NCBI GenBank assembly: GCA_964019165.1
Contig: OZ025268.1
Span: 12,048,359-12,112,358, forward strand
Length of the DNA: 64,000 nucleotides
From: Mastigias papua
Lineage: Eukaryota > Cnidaria > Scyphozoa > Rhizostomeae > Mastigiidae
Direction of reading: 5' to 3'
This document shows, piece after piece, positions 13,391 to 25,789 of the stretch (position 1 is its first letter; each line of letters opens with the position of its first letter). The notes below the pieces were generated by a model. That model did no database searches, was not told the origin of the DNA, and worked only from the letters and a program-made list of their open reading frames with translations. A program made the translations under genes and the position numbers.

Positions 13391-14022
13391 TAATTAATCA
13401 ATGAATGAATTAATGGATGAATTAATGAATGAATCATTAAACAGAAAATTGGCAAGGGTGTGAACTCTTATGATCATATGAAATAAAGCTACAAAGAAGT
13501 GGCATCTGATTTGAAAAGTTATCAATTCAGGGAAAAACGGGAGGTCAAGATGTGAACATGTGAGGCCAGAAACACGAATTGGTAAAGGGAGGTGTCAGGC
13601 CAAAATGGGAGAGTTAGAATCTCAACTGTAATCAGTGAAATATACTCTTTTGAGGTATCTCTTGTAAATAATGCAAAAATCAGATAAGAAAGCGTTTTCA
13701 AACTTTTGCTATTTTAGCATTAATTAATGAAACAACCAGATACTCTATATGAGGGCATAAAATGCAAGTCTACACGTGGGCCACTACTCATTTTACAGGG
13801 GCCGCGCAACAGGGGGAAAGGGGGGTCATGGCCCTCCACCTTTATCAGATGCAAATTTTTCAGTTGTAAAAATATATATGATGTTGAATAGTTTTATATC
13901 GGTAACATTTACTAGAAATTCCAACTGATATACACGTTCTCTTATAAAGAAGTTAGCTCAAGGTCTAGTTCCAAACGTTCCTTATTTTTGGAGCTCCAAT
14001 GATCAAATTATAGTATTAAAAG

Positions 14023-14163
14023 TTGCCTAACAGCTCCAAATTTTTCAGTGCACAATTAATACACGAAAATGACAAAGGCACAAGCAAACCATTGACAGGC
14101 ATAGCAAACAGTCTATATGGATTATGGCTGCAAATGACAGGAACCAGCTTGCTATTTCTTGAA
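14023..14163 (+). other. Short open stretch before TA array, unassigned
   Basis: An open frame with [20 protein letters not shown] then [16 protein letters not shown], which reads like real coding sequence and looks TE-derived or exonic, but it is not recognised. It runs into the TA array, so it is a fragment. Confidence 0.25.
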
Positions 14164-14165
14164 TG

Positions 14166-14317
<152 letters not shown>

Positions 14318-14339
14318 TGTCTAGCGTTAGTGGGCAGGT

Positions 14340-15190
14340 ATGGTCATTACAGTCGATAGATATGTCACTTTTGGTAAGAGAAAAGAATCAAAACAGTCCA
14401 TACAATTTGAACAAAAGCAGATTATGACCTACGAACCAGCGCAACCTATAAAGAAAGATGAATGCATTCGGTATCTCGGCAGACATGTTGACTTCAGTAT
14501 GTCAAATTCGAAGCACAAAGTAGAATTAGTTGCTATTCTAGAGTCGTCTATACCATAAACTGCCACATATCCCAAAAACAAATGGCTTCTTCATCAAAGA
14601 AATGTCCTCTCAAAAATATCTTGGCATTTAACGGTAGCGGGTCTCTCAAAAACTAGGGTCTGTGAGATTCTTGATAATATGGCTTCCGGATATATACACC
14701 AATGGCTAGAAATCCCAGTACGTGCCACTCTCAGTAACATTTTTAAGTTTTGCTAGAGCACACAGTTTCCTTCCACAAAATTCACACCGTGTCAAGAAGT
14801 TGTACGAAACTCTCTTAAATCTTCCAAAAACCAAGAAGTAAGATACCTTTGGAAGTGTACTAGCTCCAATATGACACGTATCAACATCTTAAAGGTGTCT
14901 TAAAAGCCTTACGAACAGCCAATGAAGATAGGCTTCAAAACCATCCTGTTTCTCTAGGCTCTTTCTCTATATGTTTAACTGTGCTAAAGAAAATGCCTAA
15001 GAAAATTTTTAACTTAATTGTTTGATATATGAACAACTCACTTCCCACTAGAAAAAATTTGCCAAATGGGGTATAAGCTCAATATCAGAGTGCTCTTTTG
15101 GCTTACATCCTGAAACTTTACTTCATATCGTCGCAGGCTGCAAGAGCTACCTCGATCACAGATGCTTTACATGGTGCAACAACTCCCTTC
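14340..15190 (+). mobile_element. LINE remnant (RT C-terminal region)
   Basis: Plus-strand, multiply frameshifted remnant of a LINE RT C-terminus. DECIRYLGRHVDFSMSNSKH is the post-palm (K)YLG region. KTRVCEILDNMAS, then a LPTRKN-like segment, then PETLLHIVAGCKSYL with a Cys/His arrangement near 15100-15150 complete the family pattern. Nothing upstream of the TA array can be tied to it with confidence. Confidence 0.65.
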
Positions 15191-15229
15191 TATAATACAT
15201 TACTCAGTTTTTAAAGCCAAGTAATATAA

Positions 15230-15272
15230 TTTTCATGCTATAGTGAAGTTCTGTAGTACCAACAGACTTTCC
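15230..15272 (-). repeat. Solo terminal fragment of the Penelope-like element
   Basis: About 43 bases match, as reverse complement, the left outer end of both PLE dimers (AGTCTGTTGGTACTACAGAA and CTTCACTATAGCA). None of the internal PLE sequence follows, so this is a detached end or an independent insertion scar. Confidence 0.75.
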
Positions 15273-15348
15273 AAATACAATATTATTAGGATATTGCAAT
15301 GCATAGTTGCCTAGTCTCCCGCGTTTCGCTGGAGACTTCAGCATTTCA

Positions 15349-15417
15349 GTATTACCTCCAGCCGACCTCCAGCTGATCTCCAGCTGACCTCCAGCTGACC
15401 TCCAGCCGACCTCCAGC
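15349..15417. repeat. 11 bp minisatellite (ACCTCCAGCTG unit)
   Basis: About six units of ACCTCCAGCTG or ACCTCCAGCCG, with one variant (ATCTCC). The unit resembles that at 19.3 kb (see findings). Confidence 0.85.
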
Positions 15418-15419
15418 AC

Positions 15420-16650
15420 TGGCAAAGTGTTGCAAAATCCCCAGCATTTATCACATTTTGAAAAAACATCCAAAAAATTGTCTATCTGAAAATATACTGA
15501 ACTTGACAATTCACACAGTCTGTTCATCATCAATCCCCTTTTCAAAATTAATAATTCCCAGAACCATTGCTTTTCATGGTTCTGATGTATCATGGTGCTT
15601 TTCTACATATTACTATGTATTGATGGTTACCTTAATACTGTCCAGTAGTGGTGGTGTCAGCCCCAACCCCACCCACTTAGCACTGTCACATGGACATGCC
15701 CATTTCTCCAGCATTTTGATAACCAAAAACTTGGCAACTATGCAATGGCAAGTAACTACCTATCCAACAATCCACCAGTAAGGCTGTTAAATAAAAGAAT
15801 TTGTGCTGTATATTTCGTAGTGGTGGCAGGCAAAACATGTGTTTATGCATTCCTCTAGCAAACTAGATCTAACTGCATACTGGCTACATCTGGTCAATTG
15901 CCGTTAAGTTTACAACCATAGTCTAGGTACATGCATAATATATGTAGTAAGAAAAATACCTCAAGCACTCCAGAATTTGACAAATTGATGATTCATACGA
16001 GCTATCAGTATTCCAGTATTCCACACAAATTTTTAACACTGTGGTTACAGATTGCAAATCTTTTAGATACTAAGTCTGAATAAAGGAAAATGAACTTAGG
16101 TAGCTGTTAGACATAAGAGACTGCAGCATCTCCTAATAACACAGTTCTTGATTTGTGAGGGATATTTAAAAATACAACTTATAGTCATGGATATCATTAC
16201 AAGCACAATCATTTTGTCAAAATATTGCAAATAACATGCATTCAATAACTCTCAATAAGAAATACAACATCCAAAATATTTCTTAATACAATGGATTGAT
16301 AATTCTGCTATTACTTCAGATTACCAACAAAGGTAACCACAGCAAATCATGTATATAACATATACCCAACATTGGTATGATAATCATCTGATAGAAGCGG
16401 ATCAAATCCTACAGTATCTCGATGAAATAACTTTTTCAACTATGAATGAACTGCATGGTATTCAGTAGGAGTACTCTTGAAATAACATAGGGCAGTCATA
16501 CTTTGCTTTTTGATAAAATTAGCTCATTTCAAAGTTCGCTAATGCTTTTCTGTGAAAGTAATGCTGTGAAAGTACTTCTAGATCTTTAGATGAGATAGAA
16601 TTTACACTGAATAGCAGACAGAGACTACTGGAAAAGACAATTTGGTGAAG
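15420..16650. other. Intronic sequence, no gene recognised
   Basis: AT-rich sequence with no convincing coding potential other than the weak exon at 15960-16001. Confidence 0.3.
15960..16001 (-). CDS. Possible CFAP69-like exon (weak)
   Basis: A 42 bp candidate (phase 2 in, phase 2 out) encoding SYESSICQILECL, which matches the position and pattern of the YVEPMCEIIK helix remembered from CFAP69. The acceptor lacks a pyrimidine tract and no exon linking it to exon 3 was found, so this is tentative. Confidence 0.3.
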
Positions 16651-16657
16651 AGGATAC

Positions 16658-16723
16658 AAAGCCATCTTTGTTAGCTGCAGCAAGTCTTTTGATTGCATTT
16701 TTATGACGATCTATCAGCTTTTT
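16658..16723 (-). CDS. CFAP69-like exon 3
   Basis: A 66 bp exon with a good pyrimidine tract and acceptor (TTCTTAG), phase 0, encoding KKLIDRHKNAIKRLA then AANKDGF. The DRHxxAxKRL pattern followed by NGF/DGF is characteristic of the CFAP69 N-terminus. The donor chosen, GTATCC, is moderate. Reading on instead gives a stop 11 codons later, so the splice is preferred. Confidence 0.6.
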
Positions 16724-16921
16724 CTAAGAAGAGAAAAATACACCACCCATACTATGTTGTACATTTAGAAAGTTTTACAACATTCTTGATGATCAAATGA
16801 ATGAAGCAGATATAATATAGATTTGTATACATAAAGTAAAATTCAAAATTGAGAAACCACTTAATAATTGGTGAAATCTTCCAGATGTCTCTCACAATGT
16901 ATATACAAACATAAGTATACA

Positions 16922-18250
16922 TACACTCCCCTACCAAAAATTTGGAAATGAGTCAACACTAGGCCTAGATGGGAAAAGGATTTTGGCACGAAGTACAAAA
17001 GTCATTTATGTCTGTACGCATCATATCTTTCCAACATGAACTCAAATTTCTACCTAGTGGTACTTAATGAATCTAAAAAAAACTCTTCGTAAAATTTCAT
17101 ATGAAAAAAGTAAACAGAAGGGGATTTAATTTGCAAATGTTTGAAAATCGTAAGATGCATGGAAACATCGTCTGAAAACAGAGTGATATAATATAGCACT
17201 ACGAAGCACTACGAAATGCACTACGAACTACGAAACGCACTACGAACTACGAACACTACGATATCAAAGCACTACGAAAAATGGACTATTCCTTGGGAGA
17301 AACTGCAAACAAAATTGACTGCTGCAAGCCAGTGCCCTATTACGTTTATAAAACTTAGCAGCAGATAGATACTGTTGCAGTTTGCAAAAGAGCTGGACGG
17401 TCAAAACCTTTCTCTGAAAAGTGATAATCATGTCCTAATAAATTCAGCTCGACACAATGCCATTCTCATCTTCGCTCTCTTAATAGTTCAATTAATGAGT
17501 TTTCAAAGAAGAAAGCCATCATTAAGAAGCTACTCCAAATGCGAAAAATCACGTGTCTATTTAATCAACAGAAATTATAGAAAGGGATAGGCCAAGGTAC
17601 TGAGAGGATGAACACTTCAAGAGTGGAAAGACGTAGTCTTCAGCAATGAATTCAAATATACTTTAAATAACGTTTAAGGAACGTTAAGATTGTGCAGGGA
17701 AACAAAGCCAATAATTCTCATTATTTTTTGCCGATAATGACCAACTCTGTTTCAGAAATTTTCTGGCGGTGCATTGGCAGTAATGGAGTAGGTCGACTTG
17801 TCCTCTGTATACGTTCTGTCAATGAGCCCCATTATTGTGAAATTCTTCAAAATAACGTGATTCAATACACAGAATCGATGTTGAGATGTTTGGAAGCCCC
17901 ATTCACTTTGAACAGGGCAATGCATCATCCATATAATCTGATAGATAAGGATATTTCTTGTCCGTGATAGTATAAAACTTGCCCCGATGCCTAGTCAATC
18001 TTCCGACATTAAAATTGTTGCAAATGAAAGGCTTCTCTTGAAACGAAAGATGCAAATCAATCCTCCAAATAATAAAGAAGAAGTTTTAGCAAGAGCATTT
18101 GAAGAAAGGCCAGAAACTCCATAACTCTGCATTGACGAAATGTGATGATAAATTCCACGACATGTAAAGGCTGTACTACGAAAACATGGTTATCCCACAA
18201 AATATTGAATTTTCGAACGGACCGAAATAGTTATTACAAATATATTTTCA
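16922..18250 (+). pseudogene. Tc1-like transposase remnant
   Basis: The left end begins TACACTCCCCTACCAAAAAT, as Tc1-like terminal repeats often do. Broken frames then follow a Tc1 transposase: QFAKELDGQNLSLKSD (17380-17430), WKDVVFSNEFK (first catalytic region), CIGSNGVGRLVL with RSVNEPHYCEILQNNV, and a C-terminal tail near 18060-18200. The DNAPxH second catalytic segment is degraded (RAMHHPY). There are many stops and frameshifts, and no right-hand TIR was found. An ACTACGAA tandem array lies inside it. Confidence 0.65.
17203..17280. repeat. ACTACGAA tandem array
   Basis: Eight or more irregular copies of (GC)ACTACGAA spaced 8-17 bp apart inside the Tc1-like element. Confidence 0.85.
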
Positions 18251-18369
18251 TATTTTGAAGATTAATAATTGCTCTACCATTGGACGAAATTTGATAACGG
18301 ATCGAACAAAAGTTGCACAACAAGTCATTGTTTTATTTGCTACAATATTTATGATTGTCAAGTTCAGTG

Positions 18370-18660
18370 ATGAGCAGCCCAGATGTGGCTTTTTACTCCA
18401 GCTAGAGACTTCCATTCTTTGGCACATTTTCTAGAGACATGAACAGCTCTGGCAAAAGGCTCTGCGACGTTTTTACTGTGAATTTTTACATGACATTTTA
18501 ACCCTGCTGCACTTTTACATACTTTTCAACACTCAAGACATGTTGTAACATTACGTAGATTGTGATCGATCTTTCTGCGGCTTTGATGTGCCTTCTAGTG
18601 GCCTTTAAAGCCAGTTCGAGTCAAACATAGGTGATCACATATATCACATTTCAATCCCAT
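18370..18660 (-). pseudogene. Decayed C2H2 zinc-finger segment, probably TE-derived
   Basis: The minus strand encodes three finger-like units: CDICDHLCLTRTGFKGH with a downstream His, CLEC..VCKSAAGLKCHVKIH, and CAKEWKSLAGVKSHIWAAHH. Each unit or linker is interrupted by stops. Fingers of this spacing with GLKxH/GxKSH cores occur at the C-terminus of some invertebrate LINE or recombinase-type ORFs. It lies next to a LINE RT fragment on the same strand, so a TE origin is inferred. Confidence 0.45.
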
Positions 18661-18689
18661 CTGATTTCCCAGCCCATCAGCTGCTTCAT

Positions 18690-19240
18690 TTATATGTCCT
18701 TTTCCGGGCACCTCTCTTCATCTTGTTATGTTTTATCCTTTCATTCTCAAAATTGTTCGTTCCATTGTAAACTTCATTTCTTCACTGTCCTCGATCCAAA
18801 GCTCTGCTTTCCTAGGCTACTTCAATGGAATTTCCTTTGCAGTAGGCAATGTTGCGATCTGCATACAACTCTATTTCATCACAAGAAGAGAAATCTTCAA
18901 CATATATAAAAACAATCATGGGCCTAGCAATGAGCCCTGTGGAACACCATAGGTGATACCTTCCAGTTCAGATTTATTATCATTGATGTCAGTAAATTGT
19001 TGTTGATTTGTAAATAATTGTGTATCCACTCAGCAATGTCATCTGCAAGTCCTGTTCCCTGTAGCTTTAAGTGCATGATGAAAGGATCCATAGTGTCAAA
19101 AGTCTTGCGAAAGTCAATTAGTTCTATGCCAACAAAACTTCCTCTATCCATTTCCATTCACCATTTCTCAGTTAGATGCACCAATAGTATCTCTGTCGAA
19201 AGACACTTCCTATAACGCCATTGTTTTATATTTGGAATGG
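18690..19240 (-). mobile_element. LINE RT fragment (CR1/L2-like)
   Basis: The minus strand gives KCLSTEILLVHLTEKW, then GIELIDFRKTFDTMDP (RT motif A, F-D in place of A-F-D), GLADDIAEWIHNYL, and a degraded (I/M)xYGVPQGSLLGP-like motif B near 18920-18960. The later RT is frameshifted. The upstream side runs directly into the minisatellite at 19281. Confidence 0.65.
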
Positions 19241-19280
19241 ACACAGGATGGTCATCTGTTGCAGAGCCGTAATTGATAAA

Positions 19281-19491
19281 AGTTAAAACGAGCTGAAACG
19301 AGCTGAAACCAGCTGAAACCAGCTGAAACGAGCTGAAACCAGCTGAAACGACCTGAAACCAGCTGAAACGACCTGAAACCAGCTGAATCGACCTGAAACC
19401 AGCTGCAAACGTCCTGCAAACGACCTGCAAACGACCTGCAAACGACCTGCAAACGACCTGCAAACGACCTGCAAACGACCTAAAACGACCT
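19281..19491. repeat. 10-11 bp minisatellite (AGCTGAAACC / ACCTGCAAACG)
   Basis: About 20 units. The first block is AGCTGAAAC(G/C) and ACCTGAAACC (10 bp); the second is ACCTGCAAACG (11 bp), so the array shows directional unit turnover. Translated ORFs (QVVCRSFAGRL repeats) are artefacts. Confidence 0.95.
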
Positions 19492-19549
19492 AGTCCTTTT
19501 CTAGTCCTCTTCGCGATGTGTTCGAAGACCACGATGACAATCACTATCT

Positions 19550-20740
19550 ACCCCAAACTCCCAAATTTGAATGAATATGATATCGATGAACAACTTCCCT
19601 CTACTATTGATATGGAAGTTCCAGATGAAAACGGTGCTAATGTCAAATGCTAAATCCTTAGTCAAAAATTAAATATTACAGCCCTATTCTGACAAGGGTA
19701 TGACCTATAACTACTGAAAGTCCTCCTTTTTATTTTTGATCAGGCATGTCTGTTTTCTAAAGACTAAGGATTTAGCTAATTTCTTATCATATTATTTCTA
19801 CTTCTTAAAATGCTGTAAGCTACCCAAATGGTCTGTTTCCATAAGTAATGTGGTCACAGAAGTGTTCCTCTATTTACAATACTATCCATGATGGGTTCAT
19901 GACCATGATCATGAGAGGGCCTAATGGATCAGTCATAGAAAAACTTGTGTTTTTGTTTACATCTTGCTTAGAAAATTGTCAACTTCAAAGTATGATTCAC
20001 CTTTTCAATATTGTGAGCAATAGAACCAGTTTTATACTTAACTATTTGATGAGGAGGGGCAAAACAGGATTGCACCAGGGGGCATAGTTCCTTTAATGTA
20101 GTACATCACAGGGATCCTATTTGTACCTCTGAGACACTAATAGTAGAATGAGTGAGTGAAAGAGGTTCCAGGGGCTTGCCATTAGGATTGTTTTCTGGAC
20201 ATACCAGGCCCACAGTTAAGTCTGTTAGGGCCCAGGGTGAGAAACTTTGTAGGGCCCCTATAATGTAGAAAACAAATGTGTTGCCAACATGATTAGTATT
20301 TGGTACCACGCTAGCAAGAACTGCTATTTCAGAAAATGATACCTATGTAATAAAGTTTTCTTTAATGACTTGGTGGCTTAAATGAAATAGTATACTACAT
20401 GTGGCTGCTCATAAGGTTAAGAAAGTTCAGTACTGGATTTCTGAGGCCCAAGAAAGTCAATAAGTTGAAACACATTTAATATTCAAATTTTATGCCAGCT
20501 CATCATCCTTTTATTCAATTTGCATCAATCTTATGTGAAAATCTATATATTTCAGTGTTGTGTGTTTGTGTAGTGCCGGTGTATCTGTGTAGCACTGTAG
20601 TGCTACAAAAACACAAGAATATAGAACATACCAGTTGTAGTCTTGACTTGAGTATGCATGAACAGAATAGAAGTAGTTGCTTTCTTTTATATGGTTCTTG
20701 TTCTCTGATAAATTCACTTACTAACTGATTTCTTTATCAT
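19550..20740. other. Intronic sequence, no gene recognised
   Basis: No supported coding sequence. The GGGCCC-containing patch at 20215-20265 could be an old MITE. Confidence 0.3.
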
Positions 20741-20749
20741 ATATATATA

Positions 20750-21138
<389 letters not shown>

Positions 21139-21815
21139 CTAAGAAAGCTTCAATGCAGAAATTACAAAAAAGCTAAGAAAAGTTCAGTACTGGGTGAAAA
21201 AAAGCTTTCTTATAAAATAAACACATGAATTTAATGTATTATCAGGAATTAAAACTATTCATAGGATTAGGACTTTCAAAGACCCATAGCATTAAGAATG
21301 GGTAGGGGTATTATGATCCCATGGATTAATCTGATCCTGGGACAAATCCTTTAGACCATTGGAAAACGCCAAAAGCATTTGTGAAAATACATCCAACAAC
21401 AACCAGAGGGAAGCTAAGCCCTCTTGAGGTAACAACTTTGTTACAGATTTGAGCCTCTCTTGCACATAAACTGTTTATCATTAGGGGACACTTGCCCTCT
21501 TTGTCTACCCCCTGGCTATGCTACTGTCCCAGGTTAAAAAGTTCTCCTTATATCCTCAAACATATTTGAAAGCCCATGCCAATAATTCACTCAACATATT
21601 TATTATTATAATGAAACATCTCTGTGCATGTGTTAAAAATAAAACATCCTTGCTTCTGGTCTGTCACAGGCAAGCCCACAACCAAGAGTGGGCATTAGCA
21701 TTTGGCAATTGATAGACAGTATCTTCTTTATTACTGGAATAATTATTGTTCGTGTTGTTTCAGCATGCTATCCATTGTTCAAGTGGACAAATCTGGTTTC
21801 CCTATCTGAGACGTT

Positions 21816-21880
21816 CATTTCAGCTCGTTTCAGGTTGTTTGCAGGTCGTTTCAGGTGGTTTCAGGTTGTTTTAACTTTAT
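21816..21880. repeat. Short minisatellite, inverted relative to that at 19.3 kb
   Basis: Units TTTCAGCTCG, TTTCAGGTTG, TTTGCAGGTCG, TTTCAGGTGG are the reverse complement of the 19.3 kb units. The array is followed by TTTTAACTTTATCAA, the reverse complement of the flank that precedes the 19.3 kb array. Confidence 0.85.
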
Positions 21881-21889
21881 CAACTACAA

Positions 21890-22540
21890 CTGCAAAGCAC
21901 ACAATACCCTCCAATGGCTCACTTGGTATGGAGCACATACTAAGGGGTCTATAGCTCCCTCTCTCCATCTTTAGACCTTCCTTGATTGTCACATGTTGAG
22001 CTATACACTCAAACATTGCACATAACATCCTCAAGTCTCTCTTTCCTACATCTTACCTTGTTGAATGCACTTTTCTGAGCCCATATCCCTCCCCAAACAT
22101 AAGTGCATCCCTTGTTGTGATGATGTTTCCCAAAGCAACACATTTAGTTCTGTTTGTTAACATTTTCTTAACTAAAGGCAAACAAGTCTAAATCATCTCT
22201 CCATCTAAATGCTAAGTACTCATTCTATATTGGTCACATTTAATTTATCACCCTGTATCAAAGCTGCTCTAACTTGCTTTATTAGTGCTTTTATGAGATG
22301 TATTGGATATTGGATGCTATAAAAATATTGCTATTTTACTAGGACAGCCCATGTAACAGATACTAAACTATACCAAAACAAATGCATCATGATACTTATA
22401 CTAAAAATGGCTAACATTTTCATTTGCACATAAAGGAAATCAACAATGAAGCCACCCTTAGCAATGCACTGAGTACAGTTGCATAATACTACTTCATTTC
22501 ATCATTGATAGATACTCTTAGCAATTCTTTCTAGTGAACT
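21890..22540. other. Intronic sequence, no gene recognised
   Basis: AT-rich intron between the minisatellite and exon 2 of the CFAP69-like gene. Nothing supported. Confidence 0.3.
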
Positions 22541-22543
22541 TAC

Positions 22544-22609
22544 AGAATGCTTGTCCACAAGCAGCTTTATTATCTTTGGCAAGCTGGGAGCTGCAAGCTT
22601 TGGTAGATC
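22544..22609 (-). CDS. CFAP69-like exon 2
   Basis: A 66 bp exon of 22 codons, phase 0 on both sides, between the acceptor TTTATAG and the strong donor GTAAGT. It encodes DLPKLAAPSLPKIIKLL and the following VDKHS, an amphipathic helix that matches the LxxVIxLL helix near the N-terminus of CFAP69 as I remember it. Confidence 0.65.
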
Positions 22610-23759
22610 CTATAAATTAAATTCCCAAATGAATAAAACATGCTCTATATATTACTGATTAATAAATTAGATTATATTATTCAGCAGGGATGTTTACTAT
22701 AAGGGTGTGATATTACCTGATTTTCTCTTGCATAAGATAATGGCAAAAAATTTTTTCTGGAGAATATTCTATATAGAGCAGGTAAGCAAACCAAAGTTAA
22801 CTGGCTTGATTGGTGCAGTGTTGCATATTCCTTAATATTCATAATTGGTCTTTTTCTTCAATTCACAAATTCATCTGAGTTGAAGCTATGTTAACTTCAA
22901 CAGTAATGGAATGATTACCAGTCTGGTAATGAAGAAACTCAAAGTAAGTCCACTGTTGCTGTTCTTCCATGATAATAGCCACCTACTATTCTCAAATGAA
23001 TAGGAGATTGGATAAAAAAGAGAGACCATTAATTCCCATGACCTATAGCAAAAAAGAACATTACAATCTAGAAGAATAAATGCTTCTATAATACCAATGT
23101 ATTAGGAAGGATTAAGCATAGCTTGAATCTCTGATGTGGGTTTCTAAAATAGCACCTGTGTAATACTAACATGAACTCCAAGCTGATATCCCCCCAAGAT
23201 AACTCTTTTGTAGGATTAGTCCATGTAATTAAGAGGTGACATATATTTTCACCATTTTCATTCAACATTGAGGGCAAAGTGGATTTTTTGTGATCAGGGG
23301 TTTCTAAGCATAAAAATTATGCAATATTTCATAAAAGCATTTCATATTAGTGTCTTACTATTATCCAGAAGCATTCCAGCATAGTATTGTCACAATTCAT
23401 AGAGGACTATTGTAAAAAGTGACCCTAAGAGTTTATATCAGTGGAGGAAGGAAATATCGAACAACTCAGATACAGCTGATGTTTACAAATTATGAAGCAC
23501 TTGTTCTTTGTGTTGTACTGTTGGCAATAAGGAGGAAAACTGCTAATTTATCTCTTTATGGTTTGTGTACAAGATACCGTGAACATGATTGTAATGAAAT
23601 GGCAGTGGCAGTGACCTGTGTGAGTAATTATTCATCAATAATTCCTCACCCCACCCTAAAAGTGGCAGACTTTATTGAATATTCTTGAGGTACATACTGA
23701 TTGTTTTTATGGGGTATATACATCATGTAGGAATTTCATTTCCAATGTTTTGAATATTC

Positions 23760-24260
23760 ATGGAAAAGTGTGCTAGACCCTACTATGAAAAAGGTCATAA
23801 CTTCTTAATGCTGCAGTATCCACTTGATCCACTTGAGGTATATGTAAATGGAGAACCAATCAAATGTACTCAAATTGTTAAGTACCTTGGAATTATGGTA
23901 CATGAAAACCTGATATGGAATGAGCAAAATAAAAAACTTAAAGGTAAAATAAAAAACGCTCTCTCATCCCTGCGGAAATTAAAGAACATACTCCCGCAAT
24001 CTAAATTGCACCACTACCAGGTGTATACGGCACTGTTTGAGGACATTTGAGAAACAGTGATGAACTACGGTTATCACGTTCAAAAAGAAATTAAAGGAAT
24101 TCCTGCATAGATAGCATCCTTCCCCGAAGCACGATCCCTAGGAAGACCAGCAATAAGTATTTTTTGTAGATGAACATTCCCATTTTACTTTTCTTTGTAT
24201 ATCAATGTACTTGTTATTAGCTGATGGGGCTTTTGTGTATAAATAAGATAAATGAATGAA
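23760..24260 (+). mobile_element. LINE RT C-terminal fragment
   Basis: A plus-strand frame with DPLEVYVNGEPIKCTQIVKY then LGIMVHENLIWNEQ, the post-catalytic KYLG region of CR1/L2-type RTs, then a thumb segment and a degraded GRPAISIF tail. It ends in AT-rich short repeats (AAATGAATGAAATG) near 24250. It lies in intron 1 of the CFAP69-like gene. Confidence 0.6.
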
Positions 24261-24458
24261 ATGACTATTCCACAAATATTATTGCAGGTTCTTACTTGGG
24301 AGGGTGAAATCTATCGATTGATATATAATTTATCAACATTAGGTAGGGTCCGTACTCTTGAAATCCGCCGTTATAAACTATATGCATAAAGCCTATGAAC
24401 ACATAACAGCAATCCATTGTAACGGAAAAAGCATAGGATATAGAGACAGAAACGTTAC

Positions 24459-24575
24459 CCTCTTTTCATTTTCTTCCGTTCTAAGATCTGTTTCTGTAAC
24501 AACAGCATTAATCACCGGTATTTTCCGCTGATCTTTCGGATCTAATATCGAGTTTGACCTCAGTGTCACAGCCAT
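24459..24575 (-). CDS. CFAP69-like exon 1 (start codon)
   Basis: The ATG at 24575 sits in the context AAGATGG and opens 39 codons ending in phase 0 before the donor GTAACG. In-frame ATGs exist upstream, but this one has the best context and the region above runs into a TG microsatellite, so this start is preferred. The N-terminal peptide begins MAVTLRSNSILDP and is hydrophilic, with no signal peptide or membrane segment. The next exon (22609) is also phase 0. Confidence 0.6.
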
Positions 24576-24727
24576 CTTGGGTATTTGATCTTGCTGATAA
24601 AGTGTTGTCAGCCTCGATCCAACAAATGCTTTCCCTGGCAACAAGCTGCCTCCGCAGAAGTTGGAATGCTATCAACTCAAACATGTGATCAGGAGTTAAA
24701 TATACTGCGCTCCCTGAGCAAGTGTGC

Positions 24728-24888
<161 letters not shown>

Positions 24889-25039
24889 CTTATTTTGTAT
24901 CGATTCCAACGTCTACCTTACAATATACATATATGTAAACGTACTCTAACCTAAATCGATAATTAAAGTAACATAACTAGAATAAATATTTTTGAATTCT
25001 TTTAGCCATCTAACATACAATAAAACTAATTTCTGTATA

Positions 25040-25545
25040 CATATTTACATGCACTACATTTACAGCTAGGGCCCTTCCACTTTTTAAGTATATTTTTACA
25101 GATATTCAGGTTTTCTGCCGATTTCATATGACTTGGCAGTCCATTCCATACTTGAGGTCCTAGAGATCGAAGGCTTTTTGAGCCAAAGGTGACTTGATGT
25201 GCTCTATAATACTTGAAGTTGTTGGTGTCTCCAGTAACTAGAAGGTTTTACTTTGAAAATGCCTTGAGTGAAGGAAGGGCTTAGCTTGTTCAGAGTTTGG
25301 AAAATTTCAATGCAGAGGAATTTCTGCCTGGAAACATGCATAGTACACCTTCCTGACTTCGAAAGTAAATCACCATATGAACTAAGAGGGTGATTATACA
25401 AAAAACTAAGGACATGTTCTTGGACTTCTCTTCAATTTTCTGCAAGGAATTAATGGATGAGAAATACCATCTGTTTCTGTTTCTTTTTTTTGCATTAGTT
25501 GAGGAAATTATCGCGTGCATTCTCTCCAAAATCTTGAGGGGTGTT
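25040..25545 (-). mobile_element. LINE RT C-terminal fragment
   Basis: The minus strand carries the usual non-LTR C-terminus: SSYGDLLSKSGRCTMHVSRQ, FLCIEIFQTLNKLSPSF, then a VTFGSKSLRSLGPQVWNGLP segment ending near 25050. Internal frameshifts are present. It lies upstream of the CFAP69-like gene on the same strand. Confidence 0.6.
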
Positions 25546-25789
25546 TCATATTACTCTCAGTCCGCGTAGCTGATGCCTTACTTATTCCCAGTACTGTTTG
25601 TAGCTGAATCCCAGTACTCTTTATTTACAACACTTTTATAGTTCTTTTCACTATGGATCGTAGTGCAACTCTTGAGAAGTCAAATTAGGGGTTCCTTTAT
25701 CCTGAATGTTTCTTTGCTGGAAAACACATGCTATATATTTCCATTAATGATTTCCATAGTCATTCTGTATATGATGATTCAGTTTAAAG

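Noticed and set aside
15349..19491. CRISPR-like arrays
   Set aside because: Units are 10-11 bp with no spacers, in a eukaryotic context.
19158..19544. ORFs with QVVCRSFAGRL repeats resembling a repeat protein
   Set aside because: They come from a 10-11 bp minisatellite open in several frames at once.
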